Below, piece after piece: positions 13,585-25,214 of a stretch of DNA of 64,000 nt. The stretch lies in assembly GCA_949752745.1 (NCBI GenBank), contig OX457031.1, positions 45,324,269 to 45,388,268 on the forward strand. Reading direction: 5' to 3'. Below the pieces are notes generated by a model that saw nothing but the letters and a program-made list of their open reading frames with translations, was not told the origin of the DNA and searched no databases. Made by a program: the position numbers and the translations under genes. The stretch comes from Protula sp. h YS-2021. Taxonomy: Eukaryota > Annelida > Polychaeta > Sabellida > Serpulidae. Numbering within the stretch: the first letter of the stretch is position 1; the number at the start of each line of letters is the position of its first letter.

Positions 13585-14165
13585 TCTGTAGTTGGAGTCA
13601 GCTCGGAGCGGATCTTTCCCAGCCTTTGCTTCTGTATCATCATCTGTTTGTCTCTTTTCGAAGCTTTTCAAAGCTTTATGGCTCATGTCTCTCCACAAAC
13701 TCCTGGACTGGGCATCACGTTCCCAGTGCTTTGTGTCTCTATGGCATGATTTCAGATCGGAAGTTAGAGTGTCTTTGTATCGAAGACACAGACGGCCGTT
13801 GCGACGATTTCAGTCTTTTAGTTGGTCATAGAGCCTAGCTCTCGGATTGAGAGAGTCGTCCATGCACCTTACGTGTTCTATCAGAACGCTGTCATCAGAT
13901 TACACTTCCATATACACGCTTTTGTCGAGGAACGCATATCTTAGTATACATGATAACAGAATTTCACAAAGCGTGGGCACTGAGACACAGCCTTGCTTTA
14001 CAAATGAAAAATCGCCCCTTTCCTGTCTTTCTCATGCCATCACAGAATGCACGAATAATCAAAATCGTCATATCTTGGTAGCCTGCTTTGCGTAGGAGAT
14101 TGCATAGATCTTTGCTATTCCTTGTGTCGAAGGCCTTTGCGCTATAGCATTTCTATAAGAATACG
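13585..14165 (-). pseudogene. gutted LINE reverse transcriptase, tandem copy 1
   Basis: Reading leftward there is an RT block (KAFDT, then a KQGCV..PTL-like turn, with a frame change), and then the sequence jumps to the C-terminal tail (GRLCLRYKDTLTSDLKS..., KHWERDAQ, ALKSFEKRQTDDD). The stretch that should carry the catalytic YADD box is absent, and stops and frame changes break the rest. It is a defective non-LTR retrotransposon of uncertain clade. Confidence 0.6.
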
Positions 14166-14705
14166 ATTATTCCATATTTTCATGTTTCATAGCTCATTAC
14201 CAGTTTTCACCTTTAAATTGATTAAAATGGAATTTAAATGGATTTAATTTAAAGCATGGCATTTAACTTTATCTGATTACTGATTCGTTAAGCAGACGAG
14301 TATGAGAAGTTGTTTTTAGCAGACAACAGTGTTTGGTTGAGGCACCAAACAACACATTTTATAAAATTATCTACCTACATTTTAATGTATTTGTTTTGGC
14401 ACATTTTAGGATTTTATTTTTGTATTTTGCACCAGATCCACTTTTTGCCTCTTTGAGTATAACTTTACCTCCACAACAGAGATCTCGAAAATGTCAAAGC
14501 AGTAGACGGAAATAAACCGGACATTTACTGGCCAAAAATTTTAAAGTTTCTTCTCAATTGTCATGTAATTACACACTCTAATGGGCGTGCCAATGAACTT
14601 TTATGCAGCATGTCCGTATGAAACACGGGCATTACTCGTCATGTATTTCCCATTCATAGCGATACATTACTGATGCATGGTACGGCCGGACAGCAATGAG
14701 TCAGT

Positions 14706-15286
14706 TCTGTAGTTGGAGTCAGCTCGGAGCGGATCTTTCTCAGCCTTTGCTTCTGTATCATCATCTGTTTGTCTCTTTTCGAAGCTTTTCAAAGCTATAT
14801 GGCTCACGTGTCTCCACAAACTCCTGGACTGGGCATCACGTTCCCAGTGCTTTGTGTCTCTATGGCATGATTTCAGATCGGAAGTTAGAGTGTCTTTGTA
14901 TCGAAGACACAGACGGCCGTTGCGACGATTTCAGTCTTTTAGTTGGTCATAGAGCCTAGCTCTCGGATTGAGAGAGTCGTCCATGCACCTTACGTGTTCT
15001 ATCAGAACGCTGTCATCAGATTACACTTCCATATACACGCTTTTGTCGAGGAACGCATATCTTAGTATACATGATAACAGAATTTCACAAAGCGTGGGCA
15101 CTGAGACACAGCCTTGCTTTACAAATGAAAAATCGCCCCTTTCCTGTCTTTCTCATGCCATCACAGAATGCACGAATAATCAAAATCGTCATATCTTGGT
15201 AGCCTGCTTTGCGTAGGAGATTGCATAGATCTTTGCTATTCCTTGTGTCGAAGGCCTTTGCGCTATAGCATTTCTATAAGAATACG
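14706..15286 (-). pseudogene. gutted LINE reverse transcriptase, tandem copy 2
   Basis: Same broken RT block and C-terminal tail as copy 1, apart from a few substitutions. It lacks the zinc-knuckle end found left of copy 1. Confidence 0.6.
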
Positions 15287-15826
15287 ATTATTCCATATTT
15301 TCATGTTTCATAGCTCATTACCAGTTTTCACCTTTAAATTGATTAAAATGGAATTTAAATGGATTTAATTTAAAGCATGGCATTTAACTTTATCTGATTA
15401 CTGATTCGTTAAGCAGACGAGTATGAGAAGTTGTTTTTAGCAGACAACAGTGTTTGGTTGAGGCACCAAACAACACATTTTATAAAATTATCTACCTACA
15501 TTTTAATGTATTTGTTTTGGCACATTTTAGGATTTTATTTTTGTATTTTGCACCAGATCCACTTTTTGCCTCTTTGAGTATAACTTTACCTCCACAACAG
15601 AGATCTCGAAAATGTCAAAGCAGTAGACGGAAATAAACCGGACATTTACTGGCCAAAAATTTTAAAGTTTCTTCTCAATTGTCATGCAATTACACACTCT
15701 AATGGGCGTGCCAATGAACTTTTATGCAGCATGTCCGTATGAAACACGGGCATTACTCGTCATGTATTTCCCATTCATAGCGATACATTACTGATGCATG
15801 GTACGGCCGGACAGCAATGAGTCAGT

Positions 15827-16407
15827 TCTGTAGTTGGAGTCAGCTCGGAGCGGATCTTTCTCAGCCTTTGCTTCTGTATCATCATCTGTTTGTCTCTTTT
15901 CGAAGCTTTTCAAAGCTATATGGCTCACGTGTCTCCACAAACTCCTGGACTGGGCATCACGTTCCCAGTGCTTTGTGTCTCTATGGCATGATTTCAGATC
16001 GGAAGTTAGAGTGTCTTTGTATCGAAGACACAGACGGCCGTTGCGACGATTTCAGTCTTTTAGTTGGTCATAGAGCCTAGCTCTCGGATTGAGAGAGTCG
16101 GCCATGCACCTTACGTGTTCTATCAGAACGCTGTCATCAGAATACACTTCCATATACACGCTTTTGTCGAGGAACGCATATCTTAGTATACATGATAACA
16201 GAATTTCACAAAGCGTGGGCACTGAGACACAGCCTTGCTTTACAAATGAAAAATCGCCCCTTTCCTGTCTTTCTCATGCCATCACAGAATGCACGAATAA
16301 TCAAAATCGTCATATCTTGGTAGCCTGCTTTGCGTAGGAGATTACATAGATCTTTGCTATTCCTTGTGTCGAAGGCCTTTGCGCTATAGCATTTCTATAA
16401 GAATATG
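15827..16407 (-). pseudogene. gutted LINE reverse transcriptase, tandem copy 3
   Basis: As in copies 1 and 2, with four private substitutions, one of which removes an ATG-proximal T (near 16101). No catalytic core. Confidence 0.6.
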
Positions 16408-16947
16408 ATTATTCCATATTTTCATGTTTCATAGCTCATTACCAGTTTTCACCTTTAAATTGATTAAAATGGAATTTAAATGGATTTAATTTAAAGCATG
16501 GCATTTAACTTTATCTGATTACTGATTCGTTAAGCAGACGAGTATGAGAAGTTGTTTTTAGCAGACAACAGTGTTTGGTTGAGGCACCAAACAACACATT
16601 TTATAAAATTATCTACCTACATTTTAATGTATTTGTTTTGGCACATTTTAGGATTTTATTTTTGTATTTTGCACCAGATCCACTTTTTGCCTCTTTGAGT
16701 ATAACTTTACCTCCACAACAGAGATCTCGAAAATGTCAAAGCAGTAGACGGAAATAAACCGGACATTTACTGGCCAAAAATTTTAAAGTTTCTTCTCAAT
16801 TGTCATGTAATTACACACTCTAATGGGCGTGCCAATGAACTTTTATGCAGCATGTCCGTATGAAACACGGGCATTACTCGTCATGTATTTCCCATTCATA
16901 GCGATACATTACTGATGCATGGTACGGCCGGACAGCAATGAGTCAGT

Positions 16948-17528
16948 TCTGTAGTTGGAGTCAGCTCGGAGCGGATCTTTCTCAGCCTTTGCTTCTGTAT
17001 CATCATCTGTTTGTCTCTTTTCGAAGCTTTTCAAAGCTATATGGCTCACGTGTCTCCACAAACTCCTGGACTGGGCATCACGTTCCCAGTGCTTTGTGTC
17101 TCTATGGCATGATTTCAGATCGGAAGTTAGAGTGTCTTTGTATCGAAGACACAGACGGCCGTTGCGACGATTTCAGTCTTTTAGTTGGTCATAGAGCCTA
17201 GCTCTCGGATTGAGAGAGTCGTCCATGCACCTTACGTGTTCTATCAGAACGCTGTCATCAGATTACACTTCCATATACACGCTTTTGTCGAGGAACGCAT
17301 ATCTTAGTATACATGATAACAGAATTTCACAAAGCGTGGGCACTGAGACACAGCCTTGCTTTACAAATGAAAAATCGCCCCTTTCCTGTCTTTCTCATGC
17401 CATCACAGAATGCACGAATAATCAAAATCGTCATATCTTGGTAGCCTGCTTTGCGTAGGAGATTGCATAGATCTTTGCTATTCCTTGTGTCGAAGGCCTT
17501 TGCGCTATAGCATTTCTATAAGAATACG
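16948..17528 (-). pseudogene. gutted LINE reverse transcriptase, tandem copy 4
   Basis: Identical in layout to copy 2. The unit ends at 18068 and unique DNA follows from 18072. Confidence 0.6.
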
Positions 17529-18071
17529 ATTATTCCATATTTTCATGTTTCATAGCTCATTACCAGTTTTCACCTTTAAATTGATTAAAATGGAATTTAA
17601 ATGGATTTAATTTAAAGCATGGCATTTAACTTTATCTGATTACTGATTCGTTAAGCAGACGAGTATGAGAAGTTGTTTTTAGCAGACAACAGTGTTTGGT
17701 TGAGGCACCAAACAACACATTTTATAAAATTATCTACCTACATTTTAATGTATTTGTTTTGGCACATTTTAGGATTTTATTTTTGTATTTTGCACCAGAT
17801 CCACTTTTTGCCTCTTTGAGTATAACTTTACCTCCACAACAGAGATCTCGAAAATGTCAAAGCAGTAGACGGAAATAAACCGGACATTTACTGGCCAAAA
17901 ATTTTAAAGTTTCTTCTCAATTGTCATGTAATTACACACTCTAATGGGCGTGCCAATGAACTTTTATGCAGCATGTCCGTATGAAACACGGGCATTACTC
18001 GTCATGTATTTCCCATTCATAGCGATACATTACTGATGCATGGTACGGCCGGACAGCAATGAGTCAGTTCT

Positions 18072-19515
18072 AGACTAAACAACTTTGCCGACGATATAGT
18101 GACATCCACTATATCCCTTGTATTATGTTTAAACTGCGTTCCAAGTCTATTTAAATGAGCCTCCATCATTGTATCAAATTCTATTTGCAATACTGTTAGC
18201 TTACTGTGTATTTTTCTTGTTACATAGAGCACTTTTGAGACTGTCAAGTGGCCGAACCATCTGCGCATATTGTATTCCACCTTCTGCTAAATAGATGTAC
18301 TTATTCTAAGTGGTTTGGAGGGGAGAGTTTTGTCCCCTCTCCCCCAAGAACTAGAAAAGTGAATTTTTGCTGTAGCTTTCACAGCAATACCTTGGTACTA
18401 AGCGAGTAGAAAAATTTGTATTATCGCATTACAATCCTTGTCATCAGTGCAGGCTACAATGTACTCTTGCTGAGCATGTGCAATGGCACTTTGCCTAATT
18501 TATTTTCAATAAATGGCCTTGACGAATCGCGGTTTAAGTTCAAGATAAACCATGAAGAGTTGATTCGTAAAATGCGCATCAAAAATGTAATATGGTTCGC
18601 GAATTATCAACAAGTCTGTCGCCAAAAACGTAGCTGCCACATGGGTTGGTCTAAATTTGGCATATACTCCGGCGGTTGTTTTGTAAACGTCGTTGTAAAC
18701 TCACAAACGTCTATGTTTATTAGTTTTGACATTTTGATCGCATATTAAATATGTTGTTACCATGTAGTCAAATATCACATTGCCTTAAAGTATTTGGTTA
18801 TTTGGTTATGTTTATGTATGTTTACCATATGTTGGCGAAATTCTTAATGTTTCAATGAGAAGGCTAGACATTTTTCTTTAATTACATCTATAATGACGTT
18901 ATAACGTCCTTGCATATTCACTTCTTTTCAGTTTTACGAAATGGCGCCATTTTTAGTGGCCTAAATGGTGTTAATTTTAAGACTTGGCAAGGGCATGGTA
19001 ATATCGTCTCTCTACCAGTATTTTTATGCATCTTTTCAAGCACCCCAATGATATTGCTTCTGTGCCATATTAGCATTTAACGGCAGAAAAAATGCCATTA
19101 AACGGTATCGTCCTGACGTTCTAAAGTCTGTTAGTTAAAGCCATCTCTGAACGAGATAACTGATGTCGCTATATCTGGCATTCAGATATATAACAGTAAT
19201 GGAAAGAGTTATACATTTAATTTACATAGTGCTTTGTCTAATACGGATAATTAATGGATATTTTTAAGTGGTGTAATTTAATTCAATAGATGTCACAGAC
19301 TATAAAGAAGAGATCACGGAGTTAGGAGATAATCGTAAATAAATTATAATATCTTTAATACTAAAATAATGTAAGATTTGTTTTTATGAGCGCATAACTT
19401 TGGAGAAATGTATTTTTAAGTGAGAACGGTATGACAGTAGCCGTAATCAGAAGCATCAGCAATTTCATGTACCTAATTGAATCAAGGTCACAGCTTGGCT
19501 AACTTTTCTTGGGCA
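18072..19515. other. no gene recognised
   Basis: Two open frames (minus 18017-18280 and plus 18416-18748) lack family motifs and splice context. I cannot assign either. Confidence 0.35.
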
Positions 19516-19519
19516 TTCT

Positions 19520-19950
19520 TTATTGAGATAAAAAATGATTTGATGATCTCTAAAATTGATTTTAGAGATCAAAAATTCAAGTATGGATAGCAAAAATGAA
19601 ATATTAGATAGCAGATTCTCATTTTTGAGCTCCAAAATTTATTTTCTTTCTATTGATATCAAGAATTTATTTCATATATCATTGTTTCAGAATGAGACTT
19701 TTGAAATTTATATTTTAAAATCTACCAATGATCTTTTTATCTCAAAAATAAATTTTTGATGTCAAAATATGGTCTAGTTTTGTATAAAAATTCAGAAGCA
19801 TACATCTGTGAATGAAAAAAATGACTGGCACTTGAATACAAAAATTTTCTTTTAGTTTTTTACTGAACAAAAAAAGATGCAATTCTTGAGCTCATAAATT
19901 TTGTTGTTATCGGTGATATCAATAATTCAAATTTTCTTCTAAAAGTTAAT
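19520..19950. repeat. inverted diverged copy of the 11.2-11.6 kb repeat
   Basis: Matches the reverse complement of about 11210-11560. Shared blocks include TTTACTG(A/T)ACAAAAAA, GCAATTCTTGAG(A/C)TCA, TTGTTGTTAT and TGATATCAATAA. It carries the same GAGATC/GATATC palindromes. Confidence 0.65.
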
Positions 19951-19954
19951 ACAC

Positions 19955-21475
19955 ATTTATTGCTTTAGCACTAAGTGCATCAAAGGATGCAAATCCATCA
20001 TATGAATAACATTTCAGTTCCTTTTAAAATCAGCTGTTTATTAGAAAACATTTCGACACAAGTTCCCGTGGTTGAGATAAGATATTACTTTGGATATGAC
20101 GCCGCCGTTAATACTAAGGGTTTCCACGAAATTCGAAGAAAATGCCGGTATTTTATCCAAACACATTCCCAAAACTGGACATTTATTTCCACACCCAAAA
20201 ACACTCATTACCGACCTCCCACTTTATTGATAAATTTTTATGATCCTTGTTCCGTTCGATTTCTAATAAATAGCCGTACACTGCTGTCCTGCAGCATATG
20301 ATATTCTGGTACGCATCTGTGTAAAGGCTCTTAATTAAAAAGGTGTGGCTGATATGAAACTTGTGGAAGTTAAGGAATATAAGAGCACATAAAATGTGGT
20401 AAGCTGCTTTTATGTTAATTAGTGGATTGAAATTGATTGAAGTTAAGTTAATTCATATTGGGCAAATTACGCACAAGATTACATATATGATCGATTATGT
20501 ACGTGTAATTAAGACATGTTTGCCAATATTTTTCTGTTCTTTTAAAATGTAAGGTCGGTTAATTGACTTAATAATTATTATTAATGTTGATTTGTGCTAG
20601 CTGAAAATATTAGACAATGTCTGTAAACACGATAATTATCTTGAATTCCACACGAATAGTACTGAAACGTAATTGAACTTGTTTTAGGATTTATTATTGT
20701 TTTCTTTTATCAGTTAATCGTTGCGTCTTTGCGTGATTAAGGAATCACATCAGTGAAGCGCGCGCATTACACATATTGCAATAAAAATATATAAATTACG
20801 AAAGGACCCTGACTTCCATAGAGATAGATCGAAGTTATTTGCACTTAGAAAACTACACAACACGAACTACACAAAACTTCCAACTGTTTTACTCTTTAAA
20901 TTATTTCACAAATTCGATTTTATGACATTTAGCCAATTCAATAAAATATATAAGAAATTGAATTAGAGGCAAATTTTAATCAATTAAAGATGGCAGATAT
21001 CTGAATTAACCGAGTAAGGGTTATCTCTTTTTCAATTTCAGATCTCTTTAACTGGCGTAGAGATGTGAAAAATTAAAGATGGGAAGACAGACAGTACAGC
21101 CCGAAACGGAACTGAAAATCCAAGACAACGACCATTATGACCTTGAAATTTGGTCAAGGTAAAACCAAAAACAACGTGCATCTACCCCTGCTTCAGGTCA
21201 TCTATATACCAAATATTGTACGAAACTGATTATCAGGGTGGCAGTAAAGACAGGCCATGCACTGACTGTTAGACAGACAGACGGACGGATGAACAGATAT
21301 CCCAAGCGTACAGCCCCCCCCCTCGGGGCGAAAATCAATGTTTTTCCAATTCGAAATTAATCAAAGATATCTTTAAATATTTCGAAATATTTTAATATAG
21401 AATGAATAAAAACTAGACCGTTTGCGCTACCGAGTAGAGAAAATTACACTTGGGGGTCACAAAAAAGGTTCTGAA
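19955..21475. other. no gene recognised
   Basis: AT-rich with short open frames. A C run lies at about 21316-21323. Confidence 0.35.
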
Positions 21476-21479
21476 CTCT

Positions 21480-22175
21480 TAAAATTCAGAACTGACCATG
21501 AACGAGGAGGTGAAGGTCACCAAATTACCTCTTACCTTATCTCCTCTTTTAGGCCCAAACGGTCGAAAATAAGCTCAAAATTGCACTGCCTCTAACCGTT
21601 TTTGGATCTTCCGGTTTTGGATATTGGCCATGAACGCAATGGTCAAGATCACCGAAGTACCTCTTACATAACGCTTTTTAGGCTGAAAGGGTCGAAATAA
21701 GCTCATAATAGATCTGTCTCTACTCGTTTTCGAGATATTGGTCAACTTTCGGTTTTTCACCGTTACCATGACCGAGGTGGTCAAGGTCACTAGGTACCTC
21801 TTATATATAGTCCTTTAGGCCCAAAGGGTTGAAAATAAACTCAAAATGGCTCTAGCTCTAATCGTTTCGAGATAGTAGTCAACTTCGGGATTTTGATCTT
21901 GACTATGATCAAGGAGGTCAAGCTCACCGGGGTACCTCTTACTTGTAGCCTTTTAGGCCCAAAGGGTCGAAAATGAACTAAAAAATCGCTCTGTCTCTAA
22001 CTGTTTTCGAGATAATGGTCAGCTTTTGGTTTTTGACCTTGACCTTGACCATGACCGAAAAGTAAAGGTCACCGATGTACCTATTACATCAAGTCTATTA
22101 GGCCCAAACGGTCGAAAATAAGCTCAAAGTCGTTCTATCTCTAACTGTTTTCGAGATAATGGTCAATCGTTTTCG
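21480..22175. repeat. ~137-bp degenerate tandem repeat
   Basis: About five diverged units. The landmark (G)GTCACC..(G)TACCTCTTA recurs near 21514, 21647, 21784, 21921 and 22067, followed each time by TTTAGGCCCAAA(G/C)GGTCGAAAATAA and TCTAACCGTTTTCGAGATA. Spacing varies from 133 to 146 bp. Confidence 0.8.
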
Positions 22176-22429
22176 AAGGTTGTGGTAAAAAATGTGGATT
22201 TCATGGCATCTCATCACCCTCTATCAGTGAGCCAAATTTCATCACTCTTTAGCAATTGGGAAAAACCGAAACGCTGCAGTCAACCTCAGCTTGCACACAT
22301 ATAATGTAAACGCTCTCATTGTAGACAGTCGGGCGATGCCTACGCATATGATATCAGACCAGTCCCTTTAACTGCGAAATCAAAGTGTTTGCCTGCCTTT
22401 TAATCGGCGTCAGTGGCAAAATTTCAATG

Positions 22430-22725
22430 TCCAATTTTACATATTAAATGTTAATGAATTTTCTTTAAAAATCGAGCTGAACCAACTACACACGCTACAT
22501 TATGTCTCTGCCAAATTTGGCAGTCCCAGACCTAGAAGTCTAATAGGAGTTCGCGTGACAAGGTTTGCAAATGTTAAATGTCAATGTCAATTATTGCATA
22601 TAAAATGTTAATGAATTTTTAAAGCAATTGAGCTAGACCAACTAGACATGCTATACTGTGTCTCTGCCAAATTTGGTCTTCCTAGCCCTAGCCGTGTCAG
22701 AGGAGTTCGCGTGACAGGGTTTTGG
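22430..22725. repeat. two diverged ~155-bp tandem units
   Basis: The block ATGTTAATGAATTTT, then GTCTCTGCCAAATTTGG (22504 and 22659), then GGAGTTCGCGTGACA occurs twice. The second copy abuts the truncated retroelement that follows, so its right edge probably marks the insertion or truncation point. Confidence 0.75.
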
Positions 22726-22738
22726 CGCTAAATCGCTT

Positions 22739-23308
22739 ATGCAGCTCATTCAACGGCACGTGCCATTTCATTCTCGAAAGGTCTTTGCCCGATCCTGCAT
22801 ACATCGTGACGGACAGCAGCTCGCCGCTGCTGGAGCAGCCCTGGTCCGCGGGACCCTCGCTTTAGACTGGCTCTATTGCAATTGGCACGTCGATGCTAAG
22901 CCCTTCGAAAAATACCACATTAATGTTAAAGAGCTGGCCGCTGTACACCTTGCCCTGAAACGCTGGAAGACCATCTATACAGGACGCAAAGTTAGGGTTT
23001 TCACCGACAATATGGTCACGCTCCATGCCCTCAATAACGGCTCTATACGGAACACTGCGGCATCGGACATTCTTATTGATATCATGTTAATATGTGTTAA
23101 GTATAATATAAGTATTAACGCGGCGTTCATAAACACGCGACAGAATAAACTAGCTGACAGTCTATCAAGATTGAGCAATTTAACGCATGCCACCTACGCA
23201 TTCGCGCACGTGCCAGTATCTGACCTTCGTAATCACATGTCTCACGCCACAATGCGCTTCCTGTTTCAGGAGTGGTCAGGGAAACAGCGCTACTGGATAT
23301 GGAAGTAA
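22739..23308 (+). CDS. RNase H domain of a DIRS/Ngaro-type retroelement (partial)
   Basis: 189-residue frame with the retroelement RNase H signature: first Asp in a degenerate RDGQQLAAAGA segment, then WLYCNWHVD, Glu in HINVKELAAVHLALKRW, Asp in VFTDNMVTLHALN, and the last Asp in NKLADSLSRL. RNase H removes the RNA strand of RNA-DNA hybrids during reverse transcription. In intact elements it is fused to the reverse transcriptase that should lie upstream and is absent. The first ATG follows a stop by eight codons, so the start is nominal. The frame overlaps the recombinase frame by 37 bp. All four acidic positions appear retained, so truncation rather than point decay inactivated the protein. 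Confidence 0.8.
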   Translation: MQLIQRHVPFHSRKVFARSCIHRDGQQLAAAGAALVRGTLALDWLYCNWHVDAKPFEKYHINVKELAAVHLALKRWKTIYTGRKVRVFTDNMVTLHALNNGSIRNTAASDILIDIMLICVKYNISINAAFINTRQNKLADSLSRLSNLTHATYAFAHVPVSDLRNHMSHATMRFLFQEWSGKQRYWIWK

Positions 23309-24273
23309 AACAGCTGCGTTCTGCTGCTTATTCCGACAACACCCATGCCGCCTACTCCACCCACATCAAGGCTTTCCTCTCGTTTTGCGCGTTTTTTCGC
23401 TGTCGACCTGTCCCCGCCGACACAGACACCCTGTTACGCTACGCGTGTTACCTGGGCCGCACCCTAAAGCCTCACTCCGTCAGGTGCTACCTGTCCGCGA
23501 TCCGCTTCTTACATTTGGAATACGGCCACCCGAATCCGACGGAGGACAATTACCGCCTTAAGACACTACTAAAAGGGTTAGAGGCCAAACGCGGCACCCC
23601 ACCAAAGAAAAAACTCGCGTTGTCACTGGATATTCTAGCTCAATTCCTCCACGTACTGGACCTCGATCGGTCACTTGACATGTGCTTCTGGGCGGCTTGC
23701 TTAGTTGGTTTTTTCACATTTTTCAGGAAATCCACCCTACTCACACGTTCACAGGATAGTCACGACTGCCGCAGAGACTTGTGCCGTCGCGACGTGACCT
23801 TCCTCGCCGACGGGGCCTTCGTTCACGTTAAACACACGAAGACCATGCGGAATTTTTGCCATCAACTGGTCGTCCCACTGCCCCGTATCCCCGACTCCGC
23901 ACTTTGCCCAGTTTATGCCCTAGGTCACCTCCTGACCACGACCAAATCCCCTGAGGACTCCCCTTTGTTCTCATTTAGGCGCGAAGGCGACCTGGTCACA
24001 CTCTCCCATGCGATTTTCGGCGCGTTGCTCAGGCGGAACCTCCAGAGTATGGGACTGGATGACACCCAGTTCAGCGGCCATAGCCTCCGCTGAGCTGGGG
24101 CCAGCTTCGCCCTGGCATGTGGTCTCCCCTCTGAGGTCATCAAATCACAGGGAGACTGGAAATCGGACGCCTACCTCCGATACACGGACGTCCCTCTCGG
24201 CTTGCGCCTGGAATGCTCCCGTGTCCTTGGAAGAAATGCCGCAAAAATTCCAACCAACCCCAAGAATACTTAA
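23272..24273 (+). pseudogene. tyrosine recombinase of a DIRS/Ngaro-type retroelement, one internal stop
   Basis: Tyrosine recombinase (phage-integrase fold), which these elements use in place of a DDE integrase to join circular cDNA to the chromosome. Visible parts are an N-terminal SAM-like DNA-binding region (AYSDNTHAAYSTHIKAFLSF), a first catalytic Arg in FFTFFRKSTLL, the box H-x-x-R in GHSLR, then GDWKSDAYLRYTDV with the Trp and the presumptive Tyr nucleophile. A TGA at 24091-24093 sits immediately after the HxxR arginine. The same frame stays open through the Tyr motif to TAA at 24271-24273. CGA to TGA transition is the likely origin. Otherwise the frame is undamaged, suggesting a fairly young copy. 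Confidence 0.85.
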
Positions 24274-24304
24274 TATACAATACTTTTCGGTTTGGGTAGT
24301 TTGG

Positions 24305-24500
24305 GACAAAGTTATGTTCAACACCTACTCAAGGTTTTGAAAATGTTGCTATGTTTTGTTGCTATTCGCGGACTTTATGCTATTAAAGAAATGACTACCC
24401 AAACCACTCTATGTTTTATTTAGCAGCGTGTTAGAGACAAAAAAAAAAAAGAGCGCGCCAAGCATAATCGAACCGAGATTTAATTGCTAATGTTACAAGG
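24305..24500 (+). repeat. split direct repeat, first copy (B1)
   Basis: 196 bp starting GACAAAGTTATGTTCAACAC and ending TAATGTTACAAGG. It is nearly identical to 25012-25214, differing in poly(A) tract length (about 12 versus 19). It lies 31 bp after the recombinase frame. Confidence 0.85.
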
Positions 24501-24539
24501 CGCGCGCCAAAGGAGTTTTAATACCATAAATAATCTGAT

Positions 24540-24770
24540 TATTTACATTTAAAACGGGCGAGTGGCGTGTAACTCTGCCTGCCCATCTTCACAGTTAATT
24601 CCTGTCTAAACACTTGGCGTCTCCGCCGAGTGGTTGCTAATGTCACTGGTCACCTCTTAATTCTTATCTAAACACTGGGCGTCTCCGGCAGTTTACTAGC
24701 CATCTCCTAATTGTTGTTTAAACACTGGGCGTCTTCGCCGTCGAAATTTTGTTTGTTAAATGTCACTGAC
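24540..24770. repeat. short internal repeats between the split direct repeats
   Basis: Three copies of a ~30-bp motif, TCTAAACACT(G/T)GGCGTCTCCG, sit near 24605, 24668 and 24718, spaced about 50-63 bp. The position corresponds to the A2 block of Ngaro-type termini. A matching A1 copy upstream is not seen. Confidence 0.6.
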
Positions 24771-25011
24771 CGTCTGTTACTCTTGTCTCTACGGATTAAT
24801 GCGTATGTTTTAAAAAGGGGCATCTTATCTCTCTTTTCTCATTCGCAATCTGCAAGAGCAGAAATAACAGTTTTTAGCAAAGAAAACTGCCATCCAATCT
24901 GCAAGCACAGAAAAACAACAGTTTTTAAAAAAGAAAAACCCTCCACGCACCCCTGTCCCTTTACATTTTAAGGTTTATTGTCTTATTGGTATATCAGTAG
25001 TATGTGTAGTA

Positions 25012-25214
25012 GACAAAGTTATGTTCAACACCTACTCAAGGTTTTGAAAATGTTGCTATGTTTTGTTGCTATTCGCGGACTTTATGCTATTAAAGAAATG
25101 ACTACCCAAACCACTCTATGTTTTATTTAGCAGCGTGTTAGAGACAAAAAAAAAAAAAAAAAAAGAGCGCGCCAAGCATAATCGAACCGAGATTTAATTG
25201 CTAATGTTACAAGG
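25012..25214 (+). repeat. split direct repeat, second copy (B2)
   Basis: 203 bp, near-identical to the first copy. Its right end, AATGTTACAAGG, is taken as the 3' end of the element. Confidence 0.85.

Larger units (their letters stand above)
13585..18071. repeat. four near-identical 1121-bp tandem units
   Basis: Units run 13585-14705, 14706-15826, 15827-16947 and 16948-18068. The trinucleotide TCT at 13585 recurs at 18069-18071, immediately after the last unit. Only a handful of substitutions separate the copies: copy 1 has several around 13618-13690, copy 2 one near 15687, copy 3 four (near 16101, 16142, 16344 and 16406). All units have the same length. The array contains a LINE-derived segment on the minus strand plus about 530 bp of AT-rich sequence. 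The high identity implies recent tandem duplication or continuing homogenisation. An assembly error is possible but less likely, since the copies carry private differences. Confidence 0.97.
22727..25214 (+). mobile_element. 5'-truncated Ngaro/DIRS-type tyrosine-recombinase retroelement
   Basis: An RNase H frame overlaps a tyrosine-recombinase frame, the gene order of DIRS-order retroelements. Downstream a ~200-bp direct repeat occurs twice (24305-24500 and 25012-25214), separated by a block with short internal repeats. This fits the B1-A2-B2 split direct repeats of Ngaro-type elements. No reverse transcriptase is visible upstream: an in-frame stop lies at 22712-22714 and unrelated tandem repeats precede it. 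The A1 repeat and RT are therefore missing and the copy cannot be autonomous. Confidence 0.75.

Noticed and set aside
13592..17878. Plus-strand small proteins repeated four times with identical sequence
   Set aside because: They are identical only because the DNA is tandemly duplicated. The recognisable protein similarity is on the minus strand.
18017..18748. Two open frames beyond the 1121-bp array
   Set aside because: No motif; the first one straddles the array boundary, so it is unlikely to be an evolved gene.
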